40,107 nt of DNA, from positions 1 through 40,107 of the forward strand of contig NZ_JBIYSM020000042.1 in NCBI RefSeq assembly GCF_044759095.2. The letters run 5' to 3'. Of the stretch, positions 24,575 through 33,421 are shown one piece after another; position 1 is the first letter of the stretch; the number at the start of each line of letters is the position of its first letter. The notes beneath the pieces were generated by a model, which saw only the letters and a list, made by a program, of their open reading frames with translations, made no database searches and had not been told where the DNA came from. The DNA is from JBIYSM02 sp044759095 (GTDB taxonomy: Bacteria > Bacillota > Bacilli > Brevibacillales > Brevibacillaceae). Position numbers and translations under genes: made by a program.

Positions 24575-24622
24575 TCCTTTCTCCTACAGTGTTTGTCGGG
24601 ATGAAGGGTTCCATGCACGACA

Positions 24623-24653
24623 AAAAGACGCCTTCCAGGGAAGACGTCTTTTT
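24623..24653 (-). terminator. Bidirectional terminator between dacF-like gene and pyk
   Basis: AAAAAGACG-CTTCC pairs with GGAAG-CGTCTTTTTT (one or two mismatches) with a 4-base loop; T-tracts exist on both strands. Confidence 0.75.
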
Positions 24654-24663
24654 TGAGTGTATA

Positions 24664-24757
24664 AGAATTTATAAATTTGGACATCCCATACAGCCGCTAG
24701 AAAAGTGTTCGGGGCCCCGCCCGGCGAAGCGTTAGCTAATGCCGGGTGGGTTTTCTT
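24664..24757 (+). repeat. Dispersed structured repeat, copy B
   Basis: Head AGAATTTATAAATTTGGACA, CATACAGCCGCTAGAAAAGTG and TTCGGGGCCCCG, then hairpin CCCGCCCGGC/GCCGGGTGGG around a 15-base loop and TTTTCTT. Nearly identical to copy C outside the loop. Confidence 0.88.
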
Positions 24758-24772
24758 GAGTATGAATGACAT

Positions 24773-26002
24773 TTACCCAACCCGTCGGCGCCAATCCTGA
24801 TGAGAGGTTGAGCGGCGACGCTTTTTGGCTCGGGCAACCACATAGAACACCAGCATGATATTCAGAAGCAGCCAGGTAAAGAGAATGGCGTACCGAGCCG
24901 TCTGTGACTCGGATCCGGTCTGATCGGAAGAAGAAATGGCAAGAAGGCGTGCGGGTATTTCCGGCTGTTCTTTTCGTTTCAGGGAAAACTCCTGTGTGAA
25001 GGTGCCTGCCTGAACCCGGAGCATTCCTTGCGGCGTTACCTCGATCTGTGGTTCGGATCCAATGGGGACGGTGACAAACAGATCGGATGGTGCGGTAAAC
25101 TCCTCCCGTCGCTCACTGGCCGCAGCCGTAGCCAATGTGAATCTGTCCCCGGCTTTCGCCACCTGCCTGGTTTCGTAATGAGCGAATCCGTAGTCCAGCA
25201 TTTGCGTCACGTCTTGGTAAGCAAGAGCACTGGAGCTTGCTTTCATCGTGACGGCAATGAATTCGCTCCCGCCGCGCTTGGCGGAAACGACCAGAGTATG
25301 TCGGGCCTCATCGGTAAATCCGTTTTTGATACCGGTGGCCCCTTCGTAACGCCATAACATTTTGTTGTGGTTAATCAGCTCCGATTTCCACTCCCGCCCG
25401 TCCCAGGGCAGTCGCTTGGTGGCGACAATTTCACGGAATATCGGGTTTTTCATCGCATACTGCGCAATTTTTGCCATATCGGCAGCCGTCGTGTAATGGT
25501 TGGGATCATGCAGCCCATGAGCATTGGCAAAATGAGTTTCCGTTACCCCTACCTTTTCTGCCAGATACTCATTTAATCTTTCCGCAAACTTTTCCGTGGT
25601 GCCCGCCAGGTGCTCGGCTATGGCAGTGGCAGCGTCGTTTCCGGAATGCATCAACAGACCGTATTCCAGCTTCTTCAAGGAAACCTGCTCTCCCTCGCCG
25701 AGATACACTCGTGTCCCGTCTTCGTATCGGGCTTTTTTTGAGACCGTGACAATATCGTCGGGATTGCCGTTCTCAATGGCGTAGATCCCGGTTGCAATTT
25801 TGGTGATACTCGCAGGGTACAGCGTAACATGAGGATTTTTTTGAAACAGAACCTGTCCTGTCGTACCGTCAATCAAAATGGCGGACTCCCCGTTGATCGC
25901 GGCAGCCGTCAGTTCATCTGAAGCCTGTGCGGATACAGATCCGGAACCCCAACCAAACAGCGTGTTTGTTAAAAGAAGTATAAGTGTAAGAAAAAATCTC
26001 AT
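24773..26002 (-). CDS. D-alanyl-D-alanine carboxypeptidase (DacF/DacB-like, class A low-mass PBP)
   Basis: A 409-residue exported enzyme that trims the peptidoglycan pentapeptide. Signal peptide 1-25 (ending SVSAQA). Catalytic S-x-x-K in YPASITKIA (about 62-70), S-x-N in HSGNDAA (about 120), and the third motif as IKNGFTDEA near 225, where K-T-G is usual; the T-to-N change is noteworthy but the rest fits. A PBP5_C-like beta domain follows, then a C-terminal transmembrane helix (FTWLLLNIMLVFYVVARA) with a basic tail instead of the common amphipathic anchor. ATG 26002; the ribosome binding site AAAGGA is rather far (about 14 bases). Sporulation or vegetative use cannot be separated. Confidence 0.9.
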   Translation of the reverse strand: MRFFLTLILLLTNTLFGWGSGSVSAQASDELTAAAINGESAILIDGTTGQVLFQKNPHVTLYPASITKIATGIYAIENGNPDDIVTVSKKARYEDGTRVYLGEGEQVSLKKLEYGLLMHSGNDAATAIAEHLAGTTEKFAERLNEYLAEKVGVTETHFANAHGLHDPNHYTTAADMAKIAQYAMKNPIFREIVATKRLPWDGREWKSELINHNKMLWRYEGATGIKNGFTDEARHTLVVSAKRGGSEFIAVTMKASSSALAYQDVTQMLDYGFAHYETRQVAKAGDRFTLATAAASERREEFTAPSDLFVTVPIGSEPQIEVTPQGMLRVQAGTFTQEFSLKRKEQPEIPARLLAISSSDQTGSESQTARYAILFTWLLLNIMLVFYVVARAKKRRRSTSHQDWRRRVG

Positions 26003-26058
26003 AGGTGTACAAATATCCTTTCCTTCTTTTCAAAGCTGTCAAATGCAGCATGAAAACC

Positions 26059-26874
26059 TTAACTCAGGCGCTTGCCCAACAGGTCGTAAATCATCTTAAA
26101 CTTAGGGTTGTCCTGAAACGCCTCTTCAAATCCGCTGACATGCTCGCGATACAAAGCGGCAGCCGATTCCAAATCTTGTTTCACATACAGCGAGAATATC
26201 TCTTCCAACTTTTCTTCCAATGTCGTGTCCACCTGATTGGGTGTCAAAATCTCCTGACGCAGGTTGTTCATTAGGATGTCCAGCTGATGAGTAATGACTG
26301 ACGCTTCGTTCAGCTGCTGCAGCACGTTTTCCGGCATGTTTCCCGCGTACTTGTATCGCAGCTCATGCTCATTGGTTGCCCAGAAGTTCATACCCAGTGT
26401 ACGAATTTGAATTTCGCAAAACAGCGTCCGTTTTTCGCTGCCGTGATACACCGTGTACGACACGATCATGTGAATGCTGCGGTAGCCGGAATCTTTCGGA
26501 TTGGCAATATAGTCTTTTATATCGTGGACCATGATATCCTCCCGCTCCTGCAGCAGCTGCTGCACTTCCAGCACGTCGTCAATGTAGCGGCAGACCACGC
26601 GGAGCCCGGCGATATCCGTAATCTCCCTGGCCACTTCTTGCTGCCAGGTGTCGAGATGGAAGTCGATGCCTTTTTCCCGCGCTTTTTTTAACAGGCTTTC
26701 GACCTTCTTTACACGACCCACCACGAATTCGATGGGAGAGTATCGGCCCGTTTTGACAAACCCGTATTTGATCCCTTTTAGTTTCAGCTTCAATTCTTCA
26801 ACTGCCTGTTCATACGGTGCCAAAAAGTGAACCATGTTGTTTAGCACCTTTTTCGGTACATTTGTTGTGTTCAT
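26059..26874 (-). CDS. Small alarmone synthetase (GTP pyrophosphokinase, RelQ/YjbM-like)
   Basis: A 271-residue single-domain (p)ppGpp synthetase without the hydrolase half. Motifs: RVKKVESLLKKA (ATP-binding), DIAGLRVVCRYIDDV (Mg-binding Asp), NPKDSGYRSIHMIV (GTP-stacking Tyr), FCEIQIRTLGMNFWA and EHELRYK. It transfers pyrophosphate from ATP to GTP/GDP in stress responses, usually under transcriptional control. ATG 26874 is 10 bases after GGAGG; a TTG nine bases earlier is too close to that site. The C-terminal 60 residues are helical, as in tetrameric RelQ. Confidence 0.93.
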   Translation of the reverse strand: MNTTNVPKKVLNNMVHFLAPYEQAVEELKLKLKGIKYGFVKTGRYSPIEFVVGRVKKVESLLKKAREKGIDFHLDTWQQEVAREITDIAGLRVVCRYIDDVLEVQQLLQEREDIMVHDIKDYIANPKDSGYRSIHMIVSYTVYHGSEKRTLFCEIQIRTLGMNFWATNEHELRYKYAGNMPENVLQQLNEASVITHQLDILMNNLRQEILTPNQVDTTLEEKLEEIFSLYVKQDLESAAALYREHVSGFEEAFQDNPKFKMIYDLLGKRLS

Positions 26875-26892
26875 CTGAGGCAAACCTCCACA

Positions 26893-27777
26893 TTACTTCC
26901 ATAATAATGGGGACGATTCAAAAAACGGAGCAGGGTTGATATAGGTATTCCCGATCAGCATTCCGTAATGCAAATGCGGACCGGTGGAAAATCCCGTCGT
27001 TCCTATTTTGCCGATCTGCTGTCCTCGCTTGACCAGCTGCCCCGGTTTTACGTCCATTTTGGACATGTGCGCATAAATCGAGAAGAGATTAAGACCGTGG
27101 TCAATCATTACCGTATTGCCTGTTAAATACAAAGTGTCGGCCAATGCCACTTTTCCATGATTGCTTGACACGATGGGCGTACCCTCTTTGTTGGCGATAT
27201 CGATCGCGGTGTGTCGATTGGCCGGTTTGCCGTTGACGACTCGCTGATAGCCGTATGGAGTGGTCAGCCGTCCCTGTGCCGGCCACAAAAAAGGATCCTG
27301 GAAATAAGGCGTCTTTGCCGATTGAGAACGGGCCAGGTTGATCTTCTTTTGGTCAGCTGCAATACGTGCAGTATTCTGCCGCATGCTGTTCATCTGATTG
27401 CTTACCGTAATGGAGTCGACGGCAAACTTCTTCGGCGAAACCGTCACAGCGGTCCGCCACTTTTTGTCAGTTGATTGGACGACGTATTGACCCGGCTTGG
27501 TATCGAACGGTATGGGAATAAAACGGACGTACTCGCCGCCGAGAAGTTGAAGCGGGTACGTCTTTTGGAACAGCGTGACCGATTGCGCCTGTTTGCTGCG
27601 GATGAGAATCGCATCCCCCGGATACGTGCGCTGCGGAGAGACGACAAGCGACGACGACGGCTTTACGAGGTAAGATGTAATGGTTGCCCCTTCCGCCTCT
27701 TTGCCATAAGCGTGAGTCCCGGATAACAGTGATACGACGCCAGTGATCAACAAAAGGTTGACAATCGAGTTCCACAT
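26893..27777 (-). CDS. Exported M23-family metallopeptidase
   Basis: A 294-residue protein with a signal peptide (about 1-25, ending near HAYG). A beta-rich Ig-like N-domain (SPQRTYPGDAILIRSKQAQ...) is followed by a LytM/peptidase M23 domain (about 175-290) with the zinc ligands HTAIDIANKEG (H-x-x-x-D) and GPHLHY (H-x-H). Such proteins cut peptide bridges of peptidoglycan or act as amidase activators. All metal ligands are present, so it is probably active. ATG 27777 sits downstream of GGGAGGG; an upstream ATG at 27807 precedes that site. 18 bp separate it from the alarmone synthetase start, so they may be cotranscribed. Confidence 0.92.
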   Translation of the reverse strand: MWNSIVNLLLITGVVSLLSGTHAYGKEAEGATITSYLVKPSSSLVVSPQRTYPGDAILIRSKQAQSVTLFQKTYPLQLLGGEYVRFIPIPFDTKPGQYVVQSTDKKWRTAVTVSPKKFAVDSITVSNQMNSMRQNTARIAADQKKINLARSQSAKTPYFQDPFLWPAQGRLTTPYGYQRVVNGKPANRHTAIDIANKEGTPIVSSNHGKVALADTLYLTGNTVMIDHGLNLFSIYAHMSKMDVKPGQLVKRGQQIGKIGTTGFSTGPHLHYGMLIGNTYINPAPFFESSPLLWK

Positions 27778-27834
27778 GCAGTTCCCTCCCTTTTTCCAGT
27801 ATAACAAATGACAGGGAGAAAGAAAAAAGAAAAA

Positions 27835-27857
27835 GAAGGCTTGAATACCAAGCCTTC
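27835..27857 (-). terminator. Terminator of the 88-residue gene
   Basis: Perfect 9-bp stem GAAGGCTTG/CAAGCCTTC, 5-base loop, then TTTTTCTTTTTTC on the minus strand. Confidence 0.9.
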
Positions 27858-27860
27858 TCC

Positions 27861-28127
27861 CTACTCCATCCGTTTCTTGTTGTAGTCGGCCATCATTTCC
27901 ATGATCGATTGTACGTTCGTCAGCATGTCATTGGCACGTTTGGTCTTTTGTGTAAGGCTGTCAAAATCAATCGGCACCCTGTTTTTCCGTTCATTCCAGC
28001 GTTTGAACCAATCACCTGCCGCGGCAGGATTGGCACGTATGGCGGAGATACGGGAGGAATCCTGAAGCAGCCATGCTTCAAATTCCGGATGCTGCTTTAA
28101 CAGCCGCTTTACCTCCTTCTTCCTCAT
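27861..28127 (-). CDS. 88-residue protein of unknown function
   Basis: Basic helical protein. The N-terminal part (LLKQHPEFEAWLLQD...ANPAAAGDWFKRW) recalls small Bacillales spore-associated proteins in which an H-P-x-[FL] segment precedes a conserved Trp, but I cannot place it in a family. The C-terminal helix (NDMLTNVQSIMEMMADYNKK) could be a coiled coil. ATG 28127; AGGAG lies about 14 bases upstream. Its own terminator follows. Neighbours are cell-wall and spore genes. Confidence 0.7.
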   Translation of the reverse strand: MRKKEVKRLLKQHPEFEAWLLQDSSRISAIRANPAAAGDWFKRWNERKNRVPIDFDSLTQKTKRANDMLTNVQSIMEMMADYNKKRME

Positions 28128-28249
28128 CGCTTTATCCCACTCCTTTCTCAGGACACGAGATATTTACCTGACAATATACACCATATGACTAGTCCGCGAA
28201 TGTGATTGTGTGTTTAACCACGCCGGGAAAAAAGGGCGAAACGCAAATA

Positions 28250-28276
28250 GGAAACCCCTGACTTGCAGGGGTTTCC
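28250..28276 (-). terminator. Terminator of the SASP gene
   Basis: Perfect 10-bp stem GGAAACCCCT/AGGGGTTTCC with a 7-base loop. Confidence 0.85.
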
Positions 28277-28300
28277 GTCATCCAGTTATTTAGTTGCGGC

Positions 28301-28498
28301 TTAGCGAGACAGTTGTTGTTCAGCGAAGCTTACCAGACGCTTGGTAATTTCTCCACCGACAGATCCGTTTTGACGGGAGGTAGTGTCTGGGCCGAGGTTT
28401 ACACCAAACTCAGCAGCGATCTCGTACTTCAGTTGGTCGAGAGCTTGGTTAGCTTGAGGAACCAGCAAATTGTTGGTACCGCCTTGGTTGTTAGCCAT
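28301..28498 (-). CDS. Alpha/beta-type small acid-soluble spore protein
   Basis: A 65-residue DNA-binding protein that coats spore DNA. Both family signatures are clear: LDQLKYEIAAEFGV (around the GPR protease site E-[FI]-x) and GSVGGEITKRLV. ATG 28498 is behind AAGGGAG. Expression is normally by sigma-G in the forespore; I could not place the promoter with certainty. A perfect hairpin sits in the leader (28526-28549). This gene is the main evidence that the host makes endospores. Confidence 0.97.
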   Translation of the reverse strand: MANNQGGTNNLLVPQANQALDQLKYEIAAEFGVNLGPDTTSRQNGSVGGEITKRLVSFAEQQLSR

Positions 28499-28525
28499 GT
28501 CTTGTCAACTCCCTTGATGTTTTTT

Positions 28526-28549
28526 GCTGCTAATGTGGATATTAGCAGC
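28526..28549 (-). promoter_or_regulatory. Leader hairpin upstream of the SASP gene
   Basis: Perfect 9-bp inverted repeat GCTGCTAAT/ATTAGCAGC with a 6-base loop, about 28 bases before the SASP start on the minus strand. It may stabilise the mRNA or be an operator. Confidence 0.5.
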
Positions 28550-28729
28550 AGTCTGAGAACTAGGCCTTTTGTTAATTCGCAGATTGCTGCGAAAATCCGT
28601 CTTGATTGCGGGGTGGCTGTTCGACGTTGGATTCTGTTGCTGTTGTGTTACTATCATCCCTCGTTTGCGTTGATCAATACACCGGAAACCCCTTGTAATT
28701 TATGACAAAGCTTCAGGACGGCTTTGTGC

Positions 28730-28735
28730 TATAAT
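28730..28735 (+). promoter_or_regulatory. Extended -10 promoter of the exonuclease gene
   Basis: TGCTATAAT, an extended -10 box with perfect TATAAT, 38 bases before the GTG start. The -35 region is weak. Confidence 0.6.
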
Positions 28736-28773
28736 GGGACAGGGATAATGGATTTGAGGGGAGTTTATTCGCT

Positions 28774-29652
28774 GTGAATGACAATCAGAAAATCCTGTTG
28801 ATCGACGGGATGAGCTTTCTCTTTCGGGCCTTCTACGCGTCCGCCTGGGCGGGCGGATACCGGCAAACGGCATCAGGTGTATATACCAACGCCGTATATG
28901 GTTTCACCAAAATGATGCTGGATTATGCGGACCTGGTTCGACCCACGCACGTTGCCGTCGGCTGGGACGTAGCCGCACGGGAGACACTGGTGCGGAGCCA
29001 GTGGTATGATGGCTACAAATCAAACCGGGTGGCTCCGCCTGAAGAACTGGTTCCCCAGTTCGATCTCGTCAAGGAAGTGACTGACGCCTTCTCGGTTCCG
29101 AACGTAGGACTTCCCGGCTACGAAGGGGATGACATTCTGGGGACGCTGAGCACTCGTCTCTCGGCGGAAGGCCATCAGGTCGTCATTGCGACTGGTGACT
29201 ACGACAGCCTCCAGCTTGTCTCCGATCTGGTCAGCGTCAAGATTTTGAAAAACGGCGGCAAGCACGAGCATTACACGCCGGCCAGTTTGAAGGAACTGCG
29301 TGGAATTACACCAGAACAAGTGGTCGACGTCAAGGCACTGCAGGGCGACCCGTCCGACTGTATCCCAGGCTGCCCCGGCATTGGCGAAAAAACGGCATTG
29401 AAACTGATCGTGGAACACGGCAGTCTGGACGGCATTTACACCAATCTGGACAAATGCACGCCAAAAATGCGCGCCAAACTGGAAGAGCATCGCAATCAGG
29501 TCTACCTGAGCCAAAAACTGGCTACCATTTTCCGAGACGTTCCGGTATCGTTTTCCATCGAGGATGCGAAATGGAACTACGATCCTGACCGCGTTTACCA
29601 GAAATTTCAGGAATTGGAATTTGGAAAAAGCATGCTTTCCCGCGTCGGATAA
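28774..29652 (+). CDS. 5'-3' exonuclease (PolA N-domain-like, YpcP type)
   Basis: A 292-residue stand-alone flap/5'-nuclease, as in the exonuclease domain of DNA polymerase I. Metal-binding acids appear in LLIDGMSFLFRAF (Asp), the VGWDV region, GYEGDDILGTLS (two Asp) and ATGDYDSLQLV (two Asp). The helix-hairpin-helix (H3TH) is GDPSDCIPGCPGIGEKTALKLI. Of the full-length PolA architecture only this domain is present, as expected for YpcP/ExoR. GTG 28774 follows TGAGGGGAG. It would remove RNA primers or flaps. Single gene with its own promoter and terminator. Confidence 0.94.
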   Translation: MNDNQKILLIDGMSFLFRAFYASAWAGGYRQTASGVYTNAVYGFTKMMLDYADLVRPTHVAVGWDVAARETLVRSQWYDGYKSNRVAPPEELVPQFDLVKEVTDAFSVPNVGLPGYEGDDILGTLSTRLSAEGHQVVIATGDYDSLQLVSDLVSVKILKNGGKHEHYTPASLKELRGITPEQVVDVKALQGDPSDCIPGCPGIGEKTALKLIVEHGSLDGIYTNLDKCTPKMRAKLEEHRNQVYLSQKLATIFRDVPVSFSIEDAKWNYDPDRVYQKFQELEFGKSMLSRVG

Positions 29653-29666
29653 ATCATTCATGCATG

Positions 29667-29707
29667 AAAAAAAGTAGGCCTCACTCAAAGGTGGACCTAC
29701 TTTTTTT
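29667..29707. terminator. Bidirectional terminator
   Basis: AAAAAAAGTAGG and CCTACTTTTTTT flank an imperfect inner stem; it serves the exonuclease gene and the end of the leftward Tad operon. Confidence 0.8.
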
Positions 29708-29708
29708 G

Positions 29709-30080
29709 TTATTCAACCGCCTCTTTCAGGACGATCCGCAGCTGATCAAAAATCCCGACTCCACTATGCGCAACCGTCCCTGCCGGCAGTTCAAGAACTG
29801 AGCTCGCCCGACGAACAGACTTGGGAAACTGAAAAGGCTTCACACGTTCGGCAATACCTACAACGCGCAGATCCTGATCAAGGTAGATGACGTCGATCGG
29901 AACGGACATGAACCAGGTATGCACACTTCGGCACGGGGTAAGCAGAAGTCCCTCGCCAGCCCTGCATGAGCGTTTTCCGATCCAGCCTTTCAGACGCTGC
30001 CAAAACGTGCGTGCTTGCGTCACACGCATGGCGAGGAACGCCTCTTTTGACTCGTTGTACAAGGAAATCTGCAGATTCAT
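29709..30080 (-). CDS. DUF192 protein at the end of the Tad operon
   Basis: A 123-residue protein with the DUF192 signatures RLKGWIGK, EGLLLTPCRSVHTWFMSVPIDVIYLD and VLELPAGT. The family forms a small beta-barrel of unknown function and is recurrently found with Tad pilus genes. No signal peptide is visible here, unlike many relatives. ATG 30080 is preceded by GGGGGAGG. It lies 18 bp below tadC, as the last gene of the operon. Confidence 0.88.
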   Translation of the reverse strand: MNLQISLYNESKEAFLAMRVTQARTFWQRLKGWIGKRSCRAGEGLLLTPCRSVHTWFMSVPIDVIYLDQDLRVVGIAERVKPFQFPKSVRRASSVLELPAGTVAHSGVGIFDQLRIVLKEAVE

Positions 30081-30098
30081 CTGAAACCTCCCCCGCTA

Positions 30099-31004
30099 CT
30101 ACTTGATAAATACGTTCATGATATTGATCGCCGCCGGTCCCAAAATGATGATGAACAAGGAAGGGAAAATAAAGAAAATCAATGGGAACAGCAGCTTGAT
30201 TGGAGCTTTCATTGCCTTTTCCTCTGCTTCTTGCCGTCGCTTTCGCCGCATGTCCTCTGACTGTACGCGAAGCACATTGCCGAGGCTTACACCCAATTTA
30301 TCCGCCTGAACAAGTGCATTCGTAAAATTGATGACACCTTCCACACCTGTGCGCAAACCGAGATCGCGGAGGGCTTCCCGGCGGCTTTTCCCCATTTGTA
30401 CTTCCTGCAGGGTCAAACGAAATTCTTCCGCAAGGGGTCCCGTCGTCTTTTCCACCACTTTTCCCATTGCCTGGTCAAAACCGAGCCCTGCTTCTACGCT
30501 GACAGTAAGCAGGTCGAGCAAATCCGGCAGACCTTTACGGATCGTCAGTTGACGCTGGTCGATCTTGCGACGCAGGTAAAAGTGGGGCAAAAACAGGCCA
30601 AGTACGGCCAGTGCCAACAAAGTTGTCACCTTGGCAATTCCGACAAGCTTTGGCATCAGCAAAAAGGCTGCTCCCACACAGATGATCAACATGATTGCGT
30701 TCCAAACGATCCACTCATTCACGGTCAAGCCAAACGGAGAGCCGGCATGACGCAGCTGAATCTGCAGATGGGCTTTCCAGCGGATAGGCGTGATCACCGA
30801 GAGTTTGCGGCCTACCTGCAAATAGATGGGTTTCAATACCCGCTGGTAAAACGAGTGCTTCTCTTCTTCGTCCTCTTCCTCACTCTGTACCGTCAACTGG
30901 GCTACCCGTGACCGGATGTGCAAGCTGCTGCCGAGTACCATACTAGACAATTGATAAAATCCAACCCATAACACCAAAAACAGCAGCCACTGAAGAAGCA
31001 GCAA
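30099..31004 (-). CDS. tadC: Tad pilus inner-membrane platform protein TadC
   Basis: About 301 residues, type II secretion F family. N-terminal helix (LLLLQWLLFLVLWVGFYQL), a pair of helices near 115-165, the GSPF domain (about 175-290: LPDLLDLLTVSVEAGLGFDQAM, LGVSLGNVLRVQSEDMRRKRRQ) and a last helix (LFPLIFFIFPSLFIIIL). Start unclear: GTGs at 31013 and 31010 are too close to GGAAGGGAG, whereas TTG 31004 is spaced 8-9 bases from it, so I take the TTG. It overlaps the 3' end of tadB only if an earlier start is used. With TadB it forms the platform on which the CpaF ATPase acts. Confidence 0.9.
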   Translation of the reverse strand: MLLLQWLLFLVLWVGFYQLSSMVLGSSLHIRSRVAQLTVQSEEEDEEEKHSFYQRVLKPIYLQVGRKLSVITPIRWKAHLQIQLRHAGSPFGLTVNEWIVWNAIMLIICVGAAFLLMPKLVGIAKVTTLLALAVLGLFLPHFYLRRKIDQRQLTIRKGLPDLLDLLTVSVEAGLGFDQAMGKVVEKTTGPLAEEFRLTLQEVQMGKSRREALRDLGLRTGVEGVINFTNALVQADKLGVSLGNVLRVQSEDMRRKRRQEAEEKAMKAPIKLLFPLIFFIFPSLFIIILGPAAINIMNVFIK

Positions 31005-31023
31005 AAACACCACTCCCTTCCGT

Positions 31024-32031
31024 TTATACCTCGATCGCCACGATTTTCCGAATAAACATGAATCCAATCGTTTGCCCGATGACTGCTGCTACCAGCATGG
31101 CAATCCCCAGCGGATGACTGAACAACAGCTGAATATAGCCGGGATTCATCAGGTAAATCATGAAGCAAACACCTGGAGGCAACCCCATGAAGATCAAAGC
31201 GGAAAACCTCCCTTGTGCCGTCAGGGCCTTGATTTCACCCTGAATGCGCACACGTTCCCGAATCGTTTGTCCAATGTTGTCCAGAATTTCCGACAGATTA
31301 CCGCCAATCTGCCGTTGGATCAGAATGGCCGTCGTAATCAAGTCAAAATCCTGGCTTTTTACTCGCTGATTCAACCTTTGCATGGAGTCCTCCAGCGGAA
31401 GCCCCATATTTACTTCCCGTATCACCCGACTGAACTCTTCGCTGATCGGCGCCGGCATTTCACTGGCTATGGTTTGAACGGCTTGCAGGAACGAGTAGCC
31501 GGATTTTAACGAGTTTGACGTGATCGTCAGCATTTCATTGAGCTGACGATTAAACTTGTTGATTCTCTTACGCTGCTGGATTTTCACATAAAGAAGAGGT
31601 AATGTGGCGCAAAGGATGCCAATACATCCACCCAGAAAAAAATGTCCCAGCAGAAATCCGCCGACAAGCGGAACGAAAAAGCAGACGAGCAAGACAGCAC
31701 CCATCTCCTCCGCAGTAATCTGCATGCCGGCCAGCCTCAGCTGCTCCTGAAACTGCTTGCTGAAACGGGTTCCTTGATTTCCTTCAAACAGCGTGAGAAA
31801 CCTTTCCTTCACAATCGAGAGCAGGTATTTCCGTTTTCCGTGCTTCTCTGTGCGTGAAACCGTGGAGACGGGTCCTGGAACGGGAGATGGGCGAAATCCA
31901 TCATCCTGCCGCAACTGCCTTACACGCTCGCGGATACGGGCGGGCCCAATTACCAGACCCCATGTTAAGATGAAAAAGGCAAATGACAACGAAAGGAAAA
32001 GACCGATCCAAAGGAGTGAAATCAAGCCCAT
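31024..32031 (-). CDS. tadB: Tad pilus inner-membrane platform protein TadB
   Basis: A 335-residue GSPF-family protein with an N-terminal helix (LLWIGLFLSLSFAFFILTW), a helix pair near 115-160, the F domain (about 170-290: NEMLTITSNSLKSGYSFLQAV, IQRQIGGNLSEILDNIG) and two C-terminal helices. ATG 32031 overlaps the cpaF stop by about 10 bp; AAGGAGG is very close to this ATG and better spaced for a TTG two codons later, so the start could be 32025. Full length. Confidence 0.92.
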   Translation of the reverse strand: MGLISLLWIGLFLSLSFAFFILTWGLVIGPARIRERVRQLRQDDGFRPSPVPGPVSTVSRTEKHGKRKYLLSIVKERFLTLFEGNQGTRFSKQFQEQLRLAGMQITAEEMGAVLLVCFFVPLVGGFLLGHFFLGGCIGILCATLPLLYVKIQQRKRINKFNRQLNEMLTITSNSLKSGYSFLQAVQTIASEMPAPISEEFSRVIREVNMGLPLEDSMQRLNQRVKSQDFDLITTAILIQRQIGGNLSEILDNIGQTIRERVRIQGEIKALTAQGRFSALIFMGLPPGVCFMIYLMNPGYIQLLFSHPLGIAMLVAAVIGQTIGFMFIRKIVAIEV

Positions 32032-33398
32032 CCCCTCCTTGGATGAAACCAGTCGTGCTGAATGTTGAAGCCGGCGACCTGCAACTTTTCGATAAAAGAA
32101 GGCACAATACCGGTAGGAGTCTGTCGACCGATTACCCGCCCTTGTTCATTTCTACCTTTTTCTTCAAAAAGGAAGATGTCTTGCAGCGTGATCTGCTCTC
32201 CTTCCATCCCCATTACCTCAGTGATATGCGTAATTTTCCGGCTGCCGTCTTTTAAACGGGATTGCTGGACGATCAGGTCAACAGCAGAAGCGATCTGTTC
32301 CCGAATGGCCCGTACCGGCAAGTCCATGCCGGCCATCAGCACCATCACTTCCAACCGGCGAAGCATGTCCCGCGGACTGTTGGCGTGGCCGGTGGTGAGC
32401 GATCCGTCATGCCCTGTATTCATTGCCTGAAGCATGTCCAACGCTTCTCCGGAGCGAACCTCACCGACGACAATCCGGTCAGGACGCATCCGCAGCGAGT
32501 TTTTTACCAGATCGCGCATGGTGATGGCCCCTTTTCCTTCGATGTTGGCCGCTCTCGTCTCCAGTGTGATCACGTGCTCCTGACGCAGCTGCAGCTCTGC
32601 GGCATCCTCAATGGTTACGATTCGTTCATCAGAGGGAATGAACGAGGAAAGCACGTTGAGCGTGGTGGTTTTACCAGAGCCGGTACCGCCGGAGACGACA
32701 ATGTTCAGACGGGCCTCGACGCATGCCCTTAAAAACATCGCCATTTCTTCTGTCAAGGTGCCAAACCGGATGAGGTCGTCGATGGTAAACGGATCTTTGG
32801 AAAATTTTCGAATGGTGATGCACGGCCCTTTGAGAGCGAGCGGAGGGATGATCGCATTGACACGTGATCCGTCCGGCAAGCGCGCGTCTACCATGGGTGA
32901 GCTCTCGTCAATTCTGCGACCAAGCGGTGAGACGATTTTTTCAATAATGCGCATGACGTGTTCGTTGTCGCGAAACTGGACGTGGCTTCGTTCCAGTTTT
33001 CCCCCTCTTTCCACGTAAATCAGGTGAGGCGAGTTGACCATCACTTCGGAAATCGCCGGGTCCTTCAGCAGCGGATCGATCGGTCCGAAGCCCTGAATTT
33101 CAGCAATCATCTCTTCAATAAACCGCTGTTTCTCCGTACGGGTCATGGGCACGCTCTCTTCGGCAAGCAGCAGGGAAATCTCCGCTTCCAGCGATACGTT
33201 GTCCATCTCTCCCTTTTTGCTGAACACCTCAGAGACCAGACGGTTATGGAGTTTGGTCTTTAACTCCGAAAACGGATTGGGGTTGGTCTCGATAGCGGGC
33301 GGATTCGCTGTTGCGTGGGAAGAAGATGGAAGCGGAGTCACCGGTTCCATTTGCTCTGCCCTTCCCCGCTGTTTTTCTAATCGACGCATCAACGACAT
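32022..33398 (-). CDS. cpaF: Tad pilus assembly ATPase (CpaF/TadA)
   Basis: A 458-residue secretion ATPase of the VirB11/GspE class that powers pilus extension. N-terminal helical domain (about 50-150, IDPLLKDPAISEVMVN), Walker A GGTGSGKTTTLN (about 236-247), Asp box IVTIEDAAEL, Walker B region RPDRIVVGEVRSGEALDMLQAMNTGHDGS and His box TTGHANSP. ATG 33398 follows GGAGGAGG. All nucleotide-binding elements are intact. Fourth machinery gene after cpaE in the operon. Confidence 0.95.
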   Translation of the reverse strand: MSLMRRLEKQRGRAEQMEPVTPLPSSSHATANPPAIETNPNPFSELKTKLHNRLVSEVFSKKGEMDNVSLEAEISLLLAEESVPMTRTEKQRFIEEMIAEIQGFGPIDPLLKDPAISEVMVNSPHLIYVERGGKLERSHVQFRDNEHVMRIIEKIVSPLGRRIDESSPMVDARLPDGSRVNAIIPPLALKGPCITIRKFSKDPFTIDDLIRFGTLTEEMAMFLRACVEARLNIVVSGGTGSGKTTTLNVLSSFIPSDERIVTIEDAAELQLRQEHVITLETRAANIEGKGAITMRDLVKNSLRMRPDRIVVGEVRSGEALDMLQAMNTGHDGSLTTGHANSPRDMLRRLEVMVLMAGMDLPVRAIREQIASAVDLIVQQSRLKDGSRKITHITEVMGMEGEQITLQDIFLFEEKGRNEQGRVIGRQTPTGIVPSFIEKLQVAGFNIQHDWFHPRRGWA

Positions 33399-33421
33399 GG
33401 TATTGCCTCCTCCACATGATT

